Both the position numbers and the translations under genes were made by a program. The notes under the pieces are model-generated. The model was given only the letters and a program-made list of their open reading frames with translations, searched no databases and was not told the origin of the DNA. 64,000 bases of DNA, from contig NZ_AQXX01000108.1 of the NCBI RefSeq assembly GCF_000376785.1, positions 1 through 64,000 of the forward strand, read 5' to 3'. Numbering within the stretch: the stretch's first letter is position 1; each line of letters begins with the position of its first letter. Of this stretch, positions 36,591 through 46,578 are shown in pieces. This stretch comes from Hahella ganghwensis DSM 17046 (lineage in GTDB: Bacteria > Pseudomonadota > Gammaproteobacteria > Pseudomonadales > Oleiphilaceae).

Positions 36591-37793
36591 TTACAGATGA
36601 TTTTTCCGAAGATAAATCTGTAAAACGGCTGGGTTGATGACCAACGTGAACAGGCATAGTACGAGAACAAGGCACAGCATATCCTCTCTGTACGGGTAGT
36701 TGACAGGGATCATTAGTACTAATGCACAGGAGACGGCTCCACGCAGCCCTCCAAGGGTCAGGATATGCTGCCAGCGGGTGGGGAGTGGTTGACCGACAAC
36801 CCGAAACAGCAGTCCACTACCGTAAATTAATGACGCTCTCGAGACGAGTAATATGACAATCACCCCCGGAATGGCCCAGGAAAGCGGGAACTGATGCAGT
36901 CCAGCGGTCACTCCCAGAATAAAGAACAGCACACTGCCCGCAAGCTCGTTTAAATAATTCCAGTAGGCTGAAAAAGACTCTTTCTTTGTGGGTTTACCCC
37001 GAACCCTGATATACGCCCAGGCAGCAAACATCGTGGTCACCACGCCGGAGATATGCAGTAGGTTTTCGGCCAGCAGAAAACTACCGAATGCCAGGACCAA
37101 TGAGAGTGAAAGCTCCGCAAAGTGGTTTCTTTCATACCATACTAAAATCAGTTTTGAAGCCATCCAGCCCAAAACCATGCCTAGTGGAACTGCCGCGCCG
37201 AGAGTCCATAATAATTGGAGTGTCAGCTCGCCTGCATGAAGTTCGCCAGCGCTCAGTGCCACGACGGCGATGCTTAAAAACGCCACGATGGCAGTGCCGT
37301 CATTGAACAGGCTTTCCCCTTCCAGTAACGCGGTCAGCTCTTCGGGCATGCGAAAACGTTGAAATATGGAATTCACCGCAGAGGGATCTGTTGCGGCGAC
37401 CGATGCCGCCAGCAGCATTGCATGAATCAAGGGAATATCCATCAGCCAGTGCAGGGGCATCCCAATCATAAAAATGGTAATGGCAACCCCGAATGTCGCA
37501 AGAAACCCTACGTGGAGGCCATGTTGTTCTACTTCGGTGGGGGAGAGCGTTCGGGCACTGGAAAAGATCAATATGGGGAGTAAAAGTGCGAAGACCAGTT
37601 CTGGGGTAAGGTGCAACGCGGGAAGTGTATCAAAGTGATAAACCACCATTCCGTAGAGCAGTCCCGCCAGCAGAATCCAGGATTCTGACGGTAATATGCT
37701 ATGGCGTGAGAAGTGACGGATTCCTGCCAAAACAAACAGCAGAACACAGAACGAAGCGACATTAATGGCGAGTGTGGGATCGTGTTCCAGCAT
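36591..37793 (-). CDS. Na+/H+ antiporter, CPA1 (NhaP-type)
   Basis: 400 residues, about 12 membrane helices filling nearly the whole length, with no cytosolic C-terminal regulatory domain. CPA1 signatures are present: ATDPSAVNSIFQ (TM5) and the ion-binding GESLFNDGTAIV (ND motif, TM6), plus LGGLRGAVSCALVL near TM11. It exchanges Na+ or K+ for H+ at the inner membrane, useful in a saline habitat. It stands alone; no regulator is adjacent. The N-terminal start gives MLEHDPTLAINVASFCVLLF, leading straight into TM1. Confidence 0.9.
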   Translation of the reverse strand: MLEHDPTLAINVASFCVLLFVLAGIRHFSRHSILPSESWILLAGLLYGMVVYHFDTLPALHLTPELVFALLLPILIFSSARTLSPTEVEQHGLHVGFLATFGVAITIFMIGMPLHWLMDIPLIHAMLLAASVAATDPSAVNSIFQRFRMPEELTALLEGESLFNDGTAIVAFLSIAVVALSAGELHAGELTLQLLWTLGAAVPLGMVLGWMASKLILVWYERNHFAELSLSLVLAFGSFLLAENLLHISGVVTTMFAAWAYIRVRGKPTKKESFSAYWNYLNELAGSVLFFILGVTAGLHQFPLSWAIPGVIVILLVSRASLIYGSGLLFRVVGQPLPTRWQHILTLGGLRGAVSCALVLMIPVNYPYREDMLCLVLVLCLFTLVINPAVLQIYLRKNHL

Positions 37794-37955
37794 CCGTGAA
37801 ATTCCCTGATTGAAGGAGAGCTCTTGGAAACAGTTGTTTAAAGAATATGGCAGAGCCTCTGTGAAAAATCATCTGCTGATTTTTAAAGGCCGGTAAGTGG
37901 GAAGGTGTTACGGGATATCTGGATGGTTGGGGACAACGTCCCCAATAACACTGAT

Positions 37956-38498
37956 TTAAAGCGACGCTGCCGCTCTGGCTGCCTGATCGTAGAGACCTGA
38001 GACACTTCTCAGAATCGTGGCGGCGACTCGTAAGTCGTCAGTATCCGTATCAATGACCTTTAATGAGGACAGCAGACATTGTTCCCGGACTTTGCGATAG
38101 TCGTCACAAGCTTCGTACCCTGCCTTTGTGGTGCTGTAGAATACTTCCTTGCCGCGTTTCTCACTTTCCACCAGTCCGCCTTTGACCAGCTTCTTCAGTG
38201 AATAGTTTACTGTGTGCTGGTCTTCGATATTCAGCATAAAACAGATGTCGGCAATGCGTTTGGGGCGGTCGCGATGGTTGACGTTGTGCAACACCATAAT
38301 GTCCAGTGGCCCCAGGTCCTCTATGCCTGAAGCCGACATACAGCGTGTCATCCAGCGGCTGAATGCATTGAAGGCGATAAACAGGCCGTATTCCAGTTCG
38401 CTGAGTTGCCAGCCTTCGCTTGATGCCAGGTGGTAGGAGGAAACAATTGGAGGAAGGTCCAGAGCAGAAGGCGCGTCACTCGCGTTTTTTTTAGACAT
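37956..38498 (-). CDS. MarR-type winged-helix regulator
   Basis: 180 residues. A central winged HTH (RPKRIADICFMLNIEDQHTVNYSLKKLVKGGLVESEKRGKEVFYSTTKAG, about residues 80-130) is flanked by helical dimerisation segments, as in MarR proteins. It is transcribed in the same direction as the oxoprolinase gene (38665-42258) that precedes it, separated by a hairpin, and such wHTH proteins are often linked to oplAH/TRAP loci, so the oxoprolinase and TRAP promoters are the likely targets. Two copies of TCTAAGTAT lie just upstream of its own start. Ligand unknown. Confidence 0.8.
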   Translation of the reverse strand: MSKKNASDAPSALDLPPIVSSYHLASSEGWQLSELEYGLFIAFNAFSRWMTRCMSASGIEDLGPLDIMVLHNVNHRDRPKRIADICFMLNIEDQHTVNYSLKKLVKGGLVESEKRGKEVFYSTTKAGYEACDDYRKVREQCLLSSLKVIDTDTDDLRVAATILRSVSGLYDQAARAAASL

Positions 38499-38519
38499 AG
38501 GCTTTGCTGGTCTCGTTTA

Positions 38520-38564
38520 TCTAAGTATATGTGGGGTCATGGTGTTGAGGCTTCGTCTAAGTAT
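38520..38564. promoter_or_regulatory. Paired TCTAAGTAT direct repeats
   Basis: The 9-mer TCTAAGTAT occurs at 38520-38528 and again at 38556-38564, 36 bases apart, directly upstream of the MarR-type gene. They could be autoregulatory operators. Confidence 0.4.
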
Positions 38565-38612
38565 CCGATGAAACGTCAACACACTAGTAGGATAATAATA
38601 GGATACCAGCCA

Positions 38613-38650
38613 TCATGACTCCCTCCCAGTCTTCGGGGAAGGAGTCATGA
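38613..38650 (-). terminator. Strong hairpin after the oxoprolinase gene
   Basis: TCATGACTCC (38613-38622) pairs perfectly with GGAGTCATGA (38641-38650), with further C/G pairing inside. It lies 15 bases past the stop of the 38665-42258 gene. No U run follows, so termination efficiency is uncertain. Confidence 0.6.
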
Positions 38651-38664
38651 CAAAAGTGAGCGGA

Positions 38665-41600
38665 TCAAGCTTCGCCGTAGCCGCCACCTCCTGGGGTTTC
38701 GATCATGAATACATCGCCGGCATTCATCTCAACCTGATCGGCGGCTTTCAGCTCCTGGATTTCTCCGGTACTGCGGATAACCCGGTTGTGACCCAGTTGC
38801 CCCGGTTCACCTCCTGCCATACCATAAGGCGCTACCAGACGATGTCCCGAAACAATAGCGGCAGACATCGGCGCAAGAAAACGAATCTTACGGATGACTC
38901 CGTCTCCACCCTGATGTTTTCCATTTCCACCACTGCCTCGACGAATTCTGAAGTCGTCCACCGATACGGGATAACGCCACTCGAGAACCTCTGGGTCCGT
39001 CAAACGTGAATTAGTCATGTGGGTATGAACCGCGTCAGTACCGTCGAACTCAGGACCTGCGCCGGAACCACCACAAATGGTTTCGTAGTACTGATTGATC
39101 TCATCGCCGAAGGTGAAGTTATTCATGGTGCCCTGCGAGGCTCCCATGGTGCCCAATGCCCCATAAAGCGTGTCTACAATGGCCTGTGAGGTTTCCACAT
39201 TTCCGGCCACTACCGCTGAAGGGTAGGTGGGATTCAACATGCAGCCTTCTGGCACAATAACATTCAAGGGCTTCAGGCAGCCTTCGTTCATGGGAATATC
39301 ATCGTCTACCAGAGTACGGAAGACATAGAGTGCGGCAGCCCGGCAGATGGAGAGAGGCGCATTGAAATTATTCGCCTGCTGCTCGGATGTGCCGGTGAAA
39401 TCCAGGGTGGCTGAACGGGTGTCCTTGTCCACATGGATGGAAACACGAATGACACCGCCCTGATCCATAGGGTATTCGAAGGTTCCCGAGGTCAACTGGT
39501 GTATTACCCGGCGTACGGATTCCTCTGCGTTATCCTGAACATGCCCCATGTAGGATTGCACCACATCAAGGCCGAAATGCTCGACCATCCGCTGCAGCTC
39601 CTGAACGCCTTTTTCGTTGGCGGCAATCTGGGCCCGGAGATCGGCAATATTCTGGTTGATGTTTCTGGCTGGGTAGTCTCCTTCACCCAGAATTTTCCGC
39701 ATGTCAGATTCCAGCAACCTGCCGGCCTGAACCAGTCTGAGGTTATCCAGCAGAACGCCTTCCTGATCCACTGTCGAACTGTGGGGAGGCATGGAGCCAG
39801 GCGTGATGCCGCCGATATCCGCATGGTGTCCCCTGGAGCCGACGTAGAACATCACTTTGTCGCCTTTGTCATTGAAAACCGGGGTGACCACAGTGACATC
39901 AGGCAGGTGAGTACCGCCGTTATAGGGTGCATTCAGGACGAAGACATCCCCCTGCTGCATATCTCCCTGCCATTTGCGGATTACTGCGCGAATACTGTCA
40001 CTCATGGAGCCCAGGTGAACCGGCATGTGAGGTGCGTTGGCGACCAGATTGCCTTCACTGTCGAAGACAGCACAGGAGAAGTCGAAACGTTCCTTGATAT
40101 TGACGGAATGGGCGGTGTTGGCAAGTACCCCTCCCATCTGCTCAGCAATCGACATGTAAAGATTATTGAATATTTCCAGCATGATGGGGTCGGCTTCGGT
40201 GCCAATGGCATGCTGGTTCTGCTGTGGAACCACTCGCTCCAGTACCAGATGTCCACGGTTATTGATCTCTGCCTGCCAGCCGGGTTCCACGATAGTGGTG
40301 CTGTTGCGGTCGATCAGGATCGCCGGTCCGCTGATGCGGTCTTCCGGTTTCAAGGTGTCACGGTTATACAGCGGCGTTTCCCGATAGGCGCCCTGGCTGT
40401 ACATCTGGACTTTTGCCAGCACCTCCGCTTCATCCTGAGAAGTCTTACCGGACAGAATCGGGTCATCCGCGACACCTGTATCGGCAATAGCCTCGACAGA
40501 TACTGCTTCGACAATTAGTGAACGCTCGCTGACGGTAAAGCCGAACTGCTGACGGTGCTGTTGTTCGAAGTCCTGACGCATAGTGTCAGCGTCTGCCGAT
40601 ACCACAGGTAACGCAGTGTCAGTGCCTTCATAACGAAGCAGAGCTTTTGATATGACTTTAATCTGAGAAACTTTCAGATCCTGGTCGAGAAGTTCCTGTT
40701 GTGACTCTGCCGCCAGTTTTGACCAGACGTCTTCTACAATGCGAAGGTTATCTTCATTCAGTTGTAATTCGATGGATTGCTCCCGCATAGCCCTGATTTC
40801 TGCCAGACCCATACCATAGGCGGACAGTACACCTGCGTAGGGGTGAATAAATACCCGCTCCATTCCCAGGGCATCGGCGACCAGGCAGGCGTGTTGACCT
40901 CCGGCACCACCAAAGCAGCACAAGGTGTATTCGGTAACATCATAGCCTCTCTGAACAGAGATCTTTTTCACTGCATTGGCCATGTTTTCGACGGCAATTC
41001 TGAGAAAGCCTTCTGCCAGTTCCTCTGGGCTGGTGCCCACTTCAGCGGCCATAGCGTTGAAGCGGCTGGCCACCGCGTCTCGGTCCAGCGGCTGGTCTCC
41101 GTCAGGGCCGAAAACATTCGGAAAATATTCGGGCTGTATTTTGCCCAGCATGACATTGCAGTCGGTGACGGCCAACGGACCACCACGTCGGTAGCTGGCG
41201 GGACCGGGATTGGCGCCGGCTGAATCCGGGCCGACACGTAGACGGCTACCGTCATATTGCAGGACCGACCCCCCACCGGCTGCCACCGTATGGATACTGA
41301 GCATTGGCGCTCTCATCCGGACGCCGGCAACAACGGTTTCAAAGCTACGTTCGAATTCCCCATCGTAATGAGAGACATCAGTGGAGGTGCCACCCATATC
41401 GAAGCCAATCAACTTGTGGAAACCCGCCATGGCTGCGGACCTTACCATACCGACAACACCGCCGGCCGGACCAGATAAAATGGCATCTTTGCCCTGAAAC
41501 TTATGGGCTTCGGTCAGGCCGCCATTAGATTGCATAAACATCAGGCGGGCATCGCCAAGATCTCCAGCCACCTGATCTACATATCGGCGCAGAATTGGTG

Positions 41601-42258
41601 ATAAGTAGGCATCCACTACAGTAGTATCCCCTCTGCCGACCAATTTCATCAGCGGGCTGACCTGATGGGAAACGGAGACCTGCGTAAATCCGATGACTCT
41701 GGCCAGTTCTGCAACTGCGAGTTCATGCTCCGGGTAGCGATAACCATGCATGAATACAATGGCGACGCTACGTATTCCGTTTTCGTAAGCAGCAGTCAGA
41801 GCTTTACGAGCGGACTCCGGATCGAGCTTCTCCTGAACGGTATCGTCGGCGAGTATTCTTTCATCAACTTCAGCCACTTGTTCATACAGAAGTTCCGGTA
41901 AGACGATATTTCTGGCAAATAGATTAGGGCGCGTCTGGTAACCGATACGGAGAGCATCGGCAAAACCTTTGGTAATCAATAGTAGTGTGCGGTCCCCTTT
42001 ACGTTCAAGGAGGGCATTGGTGGCAACGGTGGTCCCCATTTTCACGGAATCAATTTTCTCTGCGGGTATCGGATCACCGTTTTTTACACCCAGTAATTCG
42101 CGAATGCCTTGTACGGCGGCATCTTGATAGCGTTCAGGATTTTCTGACAGAAGTTTATGGGTGGTGGTGGAACCGTCCGGGCGTTGTGCGACCAAATCTG
42201 TAAATGTGCCACCACGATCGATCCAAAACTGCCAGCGACCAGAATTATTGTTGTTCAT
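38665..42258 (-). CDS. 5-oxoprolinase / hydantoinase A-B fusion protein
   Basis: 1197 residues. The first roughly 690 residues are the HyuA/oxoprolinase ATPase-like half ([59 protein letters not shown]); the rest is the HyuB half ([58 protein letters not shown]). The fusion and length match ATP-dependent 5-oxoprolinase, which opens 5-oxoproline to glutamate; some relatives act on hydantoins or N-methylhydantoin. Divergent from a TRAP operon and near a DUF1445 D-glutamate cyclase-like gene, so 5-oxoproline is favoured. Start ATG 42258 has a GGAG site. Confidence 0.9.
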   Translation of the reverse strand: MNNNNSGRWQFWIDRGGTFTDLVAQRPDGSTTTHKLLSENPERYQDAAVQGIRELLGVKNGDPIPAEKIDSVKMGTTVATNALLERKGDRTLLLITKGFADALRIGYQTRPNLFARNIVLPELLYEQVAEVDERILADDTVQEKLDPESARKALTAAYENGIRSVAIVFMHGYRYPEHELAVAELARVIGFTQVSVSHQVSPLMKLVGRGDTTVVDAYLSPILRRYVDQVAGDLGDARLMFMQSNGGLTEAHKFQGKDAILSGPAGGVVGMVRSAAMAGFHKLIGFDMGGTSTDVSHYDGEFERSFETVVAGVRMRAPMLSIHTVAAGGGSVLQYDGSRLRVGPDSAGANPGPASYRRGGPLAVTDCNVMLGKIQPEYFPNVFGPDGDQPLDRDAVASRFNAMAAEVGTSPEELAEGFLRIAVENMANAVKKISVQRGYDVTEYTLCCFGGAGGQHACLVADALGMERVFIHPYAGVLSAYGMGLAEIRAMREQSIELQLNEDNLRIVEDVWSKLAAESQQELLDQDLKVSQIKVISKALLRYEGTDTALPVVSADADTMRQDFEQQHRQQFGFTVSERSLIVEAVSVEAIADTGVADDPILSGKTSQDEAEVLAKVQMYSQGAYRETPLYNRDTLKPEDRISGPAILIDRNSTTIVEPGWQAEINNRGHLVLERVVPQQNQHAIGTEADPIMLEIFNNLYMSIAEQMGGVLANTAHSVNIKERFDFSCAVFDSEGNLVANAPHMPVHLGSMSDSIRAVIRKWQGDMQQGDVFVLNAPYNGGTHLPDVTVVTPVFNDKGDKVMFYVGSRGHHADIGGITPGSMPPHSSTVDQEGVLLDNLRLVQAGRLLESDMRKILGEGDYPARNINQNIADLRAQIAANEKGVQELQRMVEHFGLDVVQSYMGHVQDNAEESVRRVIHQLTSGTFEYPMDQGGVIRVSIHVDKDTRSATLDFTGTSEQQANNFNAPLSICRAAALYVFRTLVDDDIPMNEGCLKPLNVIVPEGCMLNPTYPSAVVAGNVETSQAIVDTLYGALGTMGASQGTMNNFTFGDEINQYYETICGGSGAGPEFDGTDAVHTHMTNSRLTDPEVLEWRYPVSVDDFRIRRGSGGNGKHQGGDGVIRKIRFLAPMSAAIVSGHRLVAPYGMAGGEPGQLGHNRVIRSTGEIQELKAADQVEMNAGDVFMIETPGGGGYGEA

Positions 42259-42611
42259 TGCGTGACTCCGAATGCTGTTACTGGGTTACATCATGTGTTC
42301 GTAGAATCATGAGCTCTAGCAGGCTGCTGTAAAACGACCTGCGTTGAAGTTGCCTCGCTAACGATTTTTAATCGCTAGCCAAGCTTCATCATGAATGTGT
42401 AAATACATTAGAAATAAATTATCGACAAATTGTCAATAAAATGATATTAATTTTGTTGTGTTGTTTTGGAGTGGTTGAAAAAACGATTCCTGCGTAAAAA
42501 TAAGAAACAGCCTTTGATGCCTGTTTCTGGACGGACGCTAACTACACTCAATAAAAATAAACAGCATGTTGTAGAGGTCATACACCAGAAATCTTCCAAA
42601 GAGGCGTAACG
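42259..42611. promoter_or_regulatory. Divergent control region of oxoprolinase and TRAP-1
   Basis: 353 gene-free, AT-rich bases between divergent operons. It contains GACAAATTGTC (42424-42434), a perfect inverted repeat with one central base, extended by TAT/ATA on its flanks. This is a plausible operator for the local MarR-type or LysR-type regulator. Confidence 0.5.
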
Positions 42612-43589
42612 ATGAAGAATAAATTATTCCTTAAAATTGCCGGCGTTATTTTCACTGTATTCGCTGTGGGGACAGCCCAGGCGGACGAGTGGGATATGCC
42701 CACCCCTTACCCTGATAAAACATTCCATACCCAGAATATTATCCAGTTTGCCAAGGATGTAGAGGAAAGCACCAAAGGCGAGTTGAAAATCAAAGTTCAT
42801 ACGGCAGGATCCCTGTTCAAGCACGCGGATATCAAGAATGCTGTACGTGGTGGCCAAGTGCCCATCGGTGAATTCTTCCTGTCTCTTCTTTCCAATGAAA
42901 ACCCCGTATTCGGTGTGGATTCGCAGCCATTCCTGGCGACCAGTTATGAAGATGCAGACAAACTATGGAAAGCCCAGAAAAAGGTGGTATCCAAGTTGCT
43001 GGACAAGCAGGGCTTGATGATTCTCTACTCTGTACCCTGGCCCCCGCAAGGGTTGTATGTCCGCAAGGAAGTCAGCAGTGTGGAAGACCTGAAAGGTGTG
43101 AAATTCCGCGCCTATAATGCCACCCTTGAGCGGCTTGCCAGCCAAATGGGAGCGGCACCGACACAAGTGGAAGTACCTGATATTCCCCAGGCGTTTGCGA
43201 CCGGTCACGTGGAAGCCATGATGACGTCGCCTTCCACTGGTGCGAATTCCAAAGCCTGGGACTTTGTTAACCATTATTATGATATTCGTGCCTGGTTGCC
43301 AAAAAATGTTGTCGTGGTCAACAAGCGGACCTTCCGTCGACTGGATAAATCGGTACAGGAAGCGGTCCTGCAAGCAGCGGCGGCCGCCGAGAAACGCGGT
43401 TGGGAAATGAGCCGCCAGGAAACCACGGAACAAACCAAAGTTCTTGCTGACAACGGCATGGCAGTACATGAACCCACTTCTGAAATGTTGAAAGAATTCC
43501 AGATGCTTGGAAGCCAGATGATTGATTACTGGGTTTCTGAAGCCGGACCGGAAGGTCGGGCCATTCTGGAACAATATAACGCCAAGTAA
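42612..43589 (+). CDS. TRAP transporter solute-binding protein (DctP family), module 1
   Basis: 325 residues with a signal peptide (KLFLKIAGVIFTVFAVGTAQA) and the DctP/TAXI-type fold: FAKDVEESTKGELKIKVHTAGSLFKHADI, RGGQVPIGEFFLSLL, and the ligand-carboxylate region GVKFRAYNATLERLA in which the Arg of KFRA normally binds an organic acid. It delivers its ligand to the DctQ-DctM pair encoded 75 bases downstream. Divergence from the 5-oxoprolinase gene suggests 5-oxoproline or a related acid as ligand (inference). Ribosome site AAAGAGG precedes ATG 42612. Confidence 0.93.
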   Translation: MKNKLFLKIAGVIFTVFAVGTAQADEWDMPTPYPDKTFHTQNIIQFAKDVEESTKGELKIKVHTAGSLFKHADIKNAVRGGQVPIGEFFLSLLSNENPVFGVDSQPFLATSYEDADKLWKAQKKVVSKLLDKQGLMILYSVPWPPQGLYVRKEVSSVEDLKGVKFRAYNATLERLASQMGAAPTQVEVPDIPQAFATGHVEAMMTSPSTGANSKAWDFVNHYYDIRAWLPKNVVVVNKRTFRRLDKSVQEAVLQAAAAAEKRGWEMSRQETTEQTKVLADNGMAVHEPTSEMLKEFQMLGSQMIDYWVSEAGPEGRAILEQYNAK

Positions 43590-43664
43590 ACTTTCAACAT
43601 TGATGATCCCGAATTGAGGTAATCAGTAGAGCTGTTTACCTCGTTCGTTGAGGGGGAGTACATA

Positions 43665-44246
43665 ATGCGTCGTATATTAGACGTTATATATACCTGTGGC
43701 GCAGGTCTGGCTGCAGTCTTTATTCTGGGGATCTGCTTGTTGGTCGCTGCTCAGGTGTTTATGAACCTAGTCGATCGGTTGTTGATTCTGTCCGGTTTTG
43801 ATGCGGTCGGTCTGTCGATACCATCTTATGCGGACTTCACGGGGTTTTTCCTGGCCGCATCATCATTCCTGGCACTTGCCTATACCATGCGTGCAGGAGG
43901 TCACATTCGCGTGACCCTGATGCTTCACCAACTGAGCCCCAAATGGCGTCATGTTTTTGAAGTCGCCAGTCTGCTGACCGGCGGAGTATTGACGATCTAC
44001 TTTGCTTTTTATACCGGACGACTGGTCTGGGATTCCTTTATTTATGAAGATCTGTCTGCGGGCATTATCTCGGTACCATTGTGGATTCCACAGTTTTCCA
44101 TGCTGCTGGGATTGATCATTCTGTCCATATCATTTATCGACGATATTGTTTGTGTGTTATCTGGGGAAAAGCCCAGTTATCACGGCAAGGGTGAGGAAGC
44201 CCTGCTCGAAAAAGAAGCTCCAACAACCATGTATGAAGGGGAGTAG
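43665..44246 (+). CDS. TRAP transporter small permease (DctQ), module 1
   Basis: 193 residues with four membrane helices (starting CGAGLAAVFILGICLLVAAQ, then FFLAASSFLALAYTMRAGGHI, VASLLTGGVLTIYFAFYTG and SMLLGLIILSISFIDDIV). The AYTMRAGGHIRVTLM motif is typical of DctQ. It forms the membrane complex with DctM and lets the periplasmic receptor drive Na+-coupled uptake. A GGGGGAG ribosome site precedes ATG 43665. The polar C-terminus overlaps the start region of dctM. Confidence 0.92.
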   Translation: MRRILDVIYTCGAGLAAVFILGICLLVAAQVFMNLVDRLLILSGFDAVGLSIPSYADFTGFFLAASSFLALAYTMRAGGHIRVTLMLHQLSPKWRHVFEVASLLTGGVLTIYFAFYTGRLVWDSFIYEDLSAGIISVPLWIPQFSMLLGLIILSISFIDDIVCVLSGEKPSYHGKGEEALLEKEAPTTMYEGE

Positions 44247-44251
44247 TGGGT

Positions 44252-45550
44252 ATGGAACTTCTCAGCACCGTTTTTTTGTTAATTTTGCTGCTGGCATTGC
44301 TTGGCGGCGGGCTATGGGTGGCTTTGTCTTTGATGTTGGTAGGCATGGCCGGAATGATGATGTTTTCTTCCGCGCCTATGGGAGACGTGTTGGCGACCAC
44401 CGTATGGGGAGCAAGTAATTCCTGGGCTTTGGCTGCGTTGCCATTGTTTATCTGGATGGGGGAGATACTGTTCCGGTCGCGACTTTCTGAAGACCTTTTC
44501 AGTGGTCTGGCACCCTGGATGGGGCGGATACCCGGTCGCTTGCTTCACGTGAATATTCTGGGCAGCGGCATTTTTGCGGCAGTATCCGGGTCTTCTGCTG
44601 CTACAGCCGCGACCATCGGCAAGATGACCATTCCGGAACTTTCCGGCCGCGGCTATCAGCAGAATATGATTATCGGAACCCTGGCCGGGTCTGCCACGCT
44701 GGGCCTTCTGATTCCACCCTCGATTGTTTTAATTGTATATGGGGTGGCGACTGAACAGTCCATTGCACGGTTGTTCATTGCCGGTGTTCTGCCAGGGTTG
44801 CTGCTGGTGATCCTGTTTATGGGCTATGTGATGATCTGGTCACTCCGACAGCCAAAGGAAAACCTAGCCAAGGAAGAGGTTCTGCCGTTCAAGGAAAAAG
44901 TTAATCGATCCCGTCGTTTGATTCCTGTGGTGCTGATTATTTCCGGCGTCATTGGTTCGGTATATTCAGGCATTGCTTCTCCGACGGATGCGGCGGCAGT
45001 GGGCGTGTTGCTCTCTCTGGTGTTCTCTTACTTTACCGGATCATTAAACCGGAAAAGTTTTATCGAAGGGCTGATGGGGGCTACCAAGACCTCCTGCATG
45101 ATTGCTTTTATTCTGGCAGGGGCAGCATTTTTGACTGTCGCCATGGGGTTTTCAGGTATTCCAAAATCCCTGGCATCCTGGATTTCCACGCTGGAGTTGT
45201 CGCCTTATGCATTGTTGTTTGCACTGACACTGTTTTTTATCGTCCTGGGATGTTTTCTGGATGGCATCTCCGTGGTAGTGCTGACCACATCCGTCATTAT
45301 GCCGATGGTGGAGCAGGCGGGAATTGATCCGCTGTGGTTTGGGATATTCCTGGTGATCGTCGTGGAAATGTCTCAGATTACGCCGCCAGTGGGATTCAAT
45401 CTGTTTGTCCTGCAGAACCTTACCGGGCGCAATATCCTGCAAATATCCAAGTCGGCACTTCCGTTCTTTTTGCTGATGCTGGTCGCGCTGTTAATTGTGA
45501 CAGTGTTCCCCGAGATCGTGACAGCCCTGCCTGATCAAATGGGTGGGTGA
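44252..45550 (+). CDS. TRAP transporter large permease (DctM), module 1
   Basis: About 432 residues from ATG 44252 (MELLSTVFLL); a GTG at 44246 overlapping the dctQ stop is the alternative. DctM family: roughly 12 membrane helices with GSGIFAAVSGSSAATAATIGKMTIPEL, GTLAGSATLGLLIPPSIVLIVYG, and EMSQITPPVGFNLFVLQ as the conserved transport blocks. It is the ion-coupled translocation subunit of the inner membrane. Ends before a strong intrinsic terminator at 45583-45607. It is a paralogue of the DctM at 54341-55624. Confidence 0.94.
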   Translation: MELLSTVFLLILLLALLGGGLWVALSLMLVGMAGMMMFSSAPMGDVLATTVWGASNSWALAALPLFIWMGEILFRSRLSEDLFSGLAPWMGRIPGRLLHVNILGSGIFAAVSGSSAATAATIGKMTIPELSGRGYQQNMIIGTLAGSATLGLLIPPSIVLIVYGVATEQSIARLFIAGVLPGLLLVILFMGYVMIWSLRQPKENLAKEEVLPFKEKVNRSRRLIPVVLIISGVIGSVYSGIASPTDAAAVGVLLSLVFSYFTGSLNRKSFIEGLMGATKTSCMIAFILAGAAFLTVAMGFSGIPKSLASWISTLELSPYALLFALTLFFIVLGCFLDGISVVVLTTSVIMPMVEQAGIDPLWFGIFLVIVVEMSQITPPVGFNLFVLQNLTGRNILQISKSALPFFLLMLVALLIVTVFPEIVTALPDQMGG

Positions 45551-45582
45551 CGATTTTCCATGCCGTACCCTCGGTCTTGGTT

Positions 45583-45607
45583 GGCCCTGTCGTTCAGGGC
45601 CTTTTTT
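45583..45607 (+). terminator. Intrinsic terminator of TRAP operon 1
   Basis: GGCCCTG (45583-45589) pairs with CAGGGCC (45595-45601) around TCGTT and runs into six T. It is a classic rho-independent terminator. Confidence 0.9.
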
Positions 45608-45703
45608 AAGGGACTTATCTTTTCGTTAGGCAAACGCGCCGGAGCCCATATGTGAAGGGGGGGCTGGCGTTTCATTGAGCACGATTTTTCAGAAGATAAG
45701 CAT

Positions 45704-46567
45704 ATGAATACGAAAAATTTGGATGCCTTTTTAGCGATAGTTAAGTATGGAACTTTCAAAGCGGCAAGTGAGGTACTGCACACTACACAGCCTGCGATAT
45801 CCACCCGGATTGCCAAGCTTGAGGAAGATGTTGGTTCCGAACTGTTTGACCGGTCTGATAAACGGGTTCGTTTAACGTCCAAGGGATATGCTCTTCTGCC
45901 GTATGCGGAGAGAATCGCTGCCTTGTTGAAAGAAATGCAGTATGTTGCCGGTGAACGAAACAGCTGTCGCCAGACCATGAGGTTGGGGGCGACAGAGACG
46001 GTGGTTCATTTATGGGTTGCCAAGTTTCTCAACGCACTGCACGGCCATTATCCGGGGCTCTCAATCGAATTGATCGTGGATCAGTCCACTATTCTACGTG
46101 ACAAGCTGGTAACCGGGGAACTGGATCTGGCGTTTCTGACGGATGCGCTGGAAGATGCGGATATCGAATTCCAACCGTTTTGCAGTTATCCACTGGCCTG
46201 GGTGGCAAGCCCACGGTTGACTGATCCCGGGACGGAGCTTGACCTGCATGACCTGGCCCGATTTCCGTTGATCACCTATCCACGTCAATCAAAGCCTTAC
46301 ACTCAGCTCCAGGAATTATTTAATGCAGTCAACATGCCGACAGTCAGAATTAATGGGCTCAGTTCACTTGCGACGATGATCCATATGGCTGTCGACGGTA
46401 TCGGAATCGGAATTCTGCCTCTGGCGGCGGTCGAAAAAGAGTTGTCGAGTGGCGAGTTGATCAGGCTGAATCCCAGCAAGAATCTGCCTGATTTGGAATA
46501 TGCAGTGGCTAACCGTACAGATCCATTTTTCCGTACGGTCGCCACTCTGGCCTGTACGCTCCGGTAG
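45704..46567 (+). CDS. LysR-family regulator, module 1
   Basis: 287 residues: N-terminal HTH (TFKAASEVLHTTQPAISTRIAKLEEDVG, residues 17-44) and a periplasmic-binding-protein-like effector domain. It is transcribed after the terminator of TRAP operon 1 and so is a separate unit. It is clearly paralogous to the LysR at 50851: shared LHTTQPxIS, GxxETVVH/GxSETIVH, the YPLxWVASPxL block and LITYP/VITYP. That similarity, with each gene beside a TRAP operon, suggests the two regulate equivalent uptake modules with related effectors. Confidence 0.92.
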   Translation: MNTKNLDAFLAIVKYGTFKAASEVLHTTQPAISTRIAKLEEDVGSELFDRSDKRVRLTSKGYALLPYAERIAALLKEMQYVAGERNSCRQTMRLGATETVVHLWVAKFLNALHGHYPGLSIELIVDQSTILRDKLVTGELDLAFLTDALEDADIEFQPFCSYPLAWVASPRLTDPGTELDLHDLARFPLITYPRQSKPYTQLQELFNAVNMPTVRINGLSSLATMIHMAVDGIGIGILPLAAVEKELSSGELIRLNPSKNLPDLEYAVANRTDPFFRTVATLACTLR

Positions 46568-46578
46568 GCTGCTGATTC

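Noticed and set aside
39433-40518. 361-residue open frame on the plus strand
   Set aside because: It lies wholly antisense to the conserved oxoprolinase gene and has no recognisable protein features; it is a codon-usage shadow.
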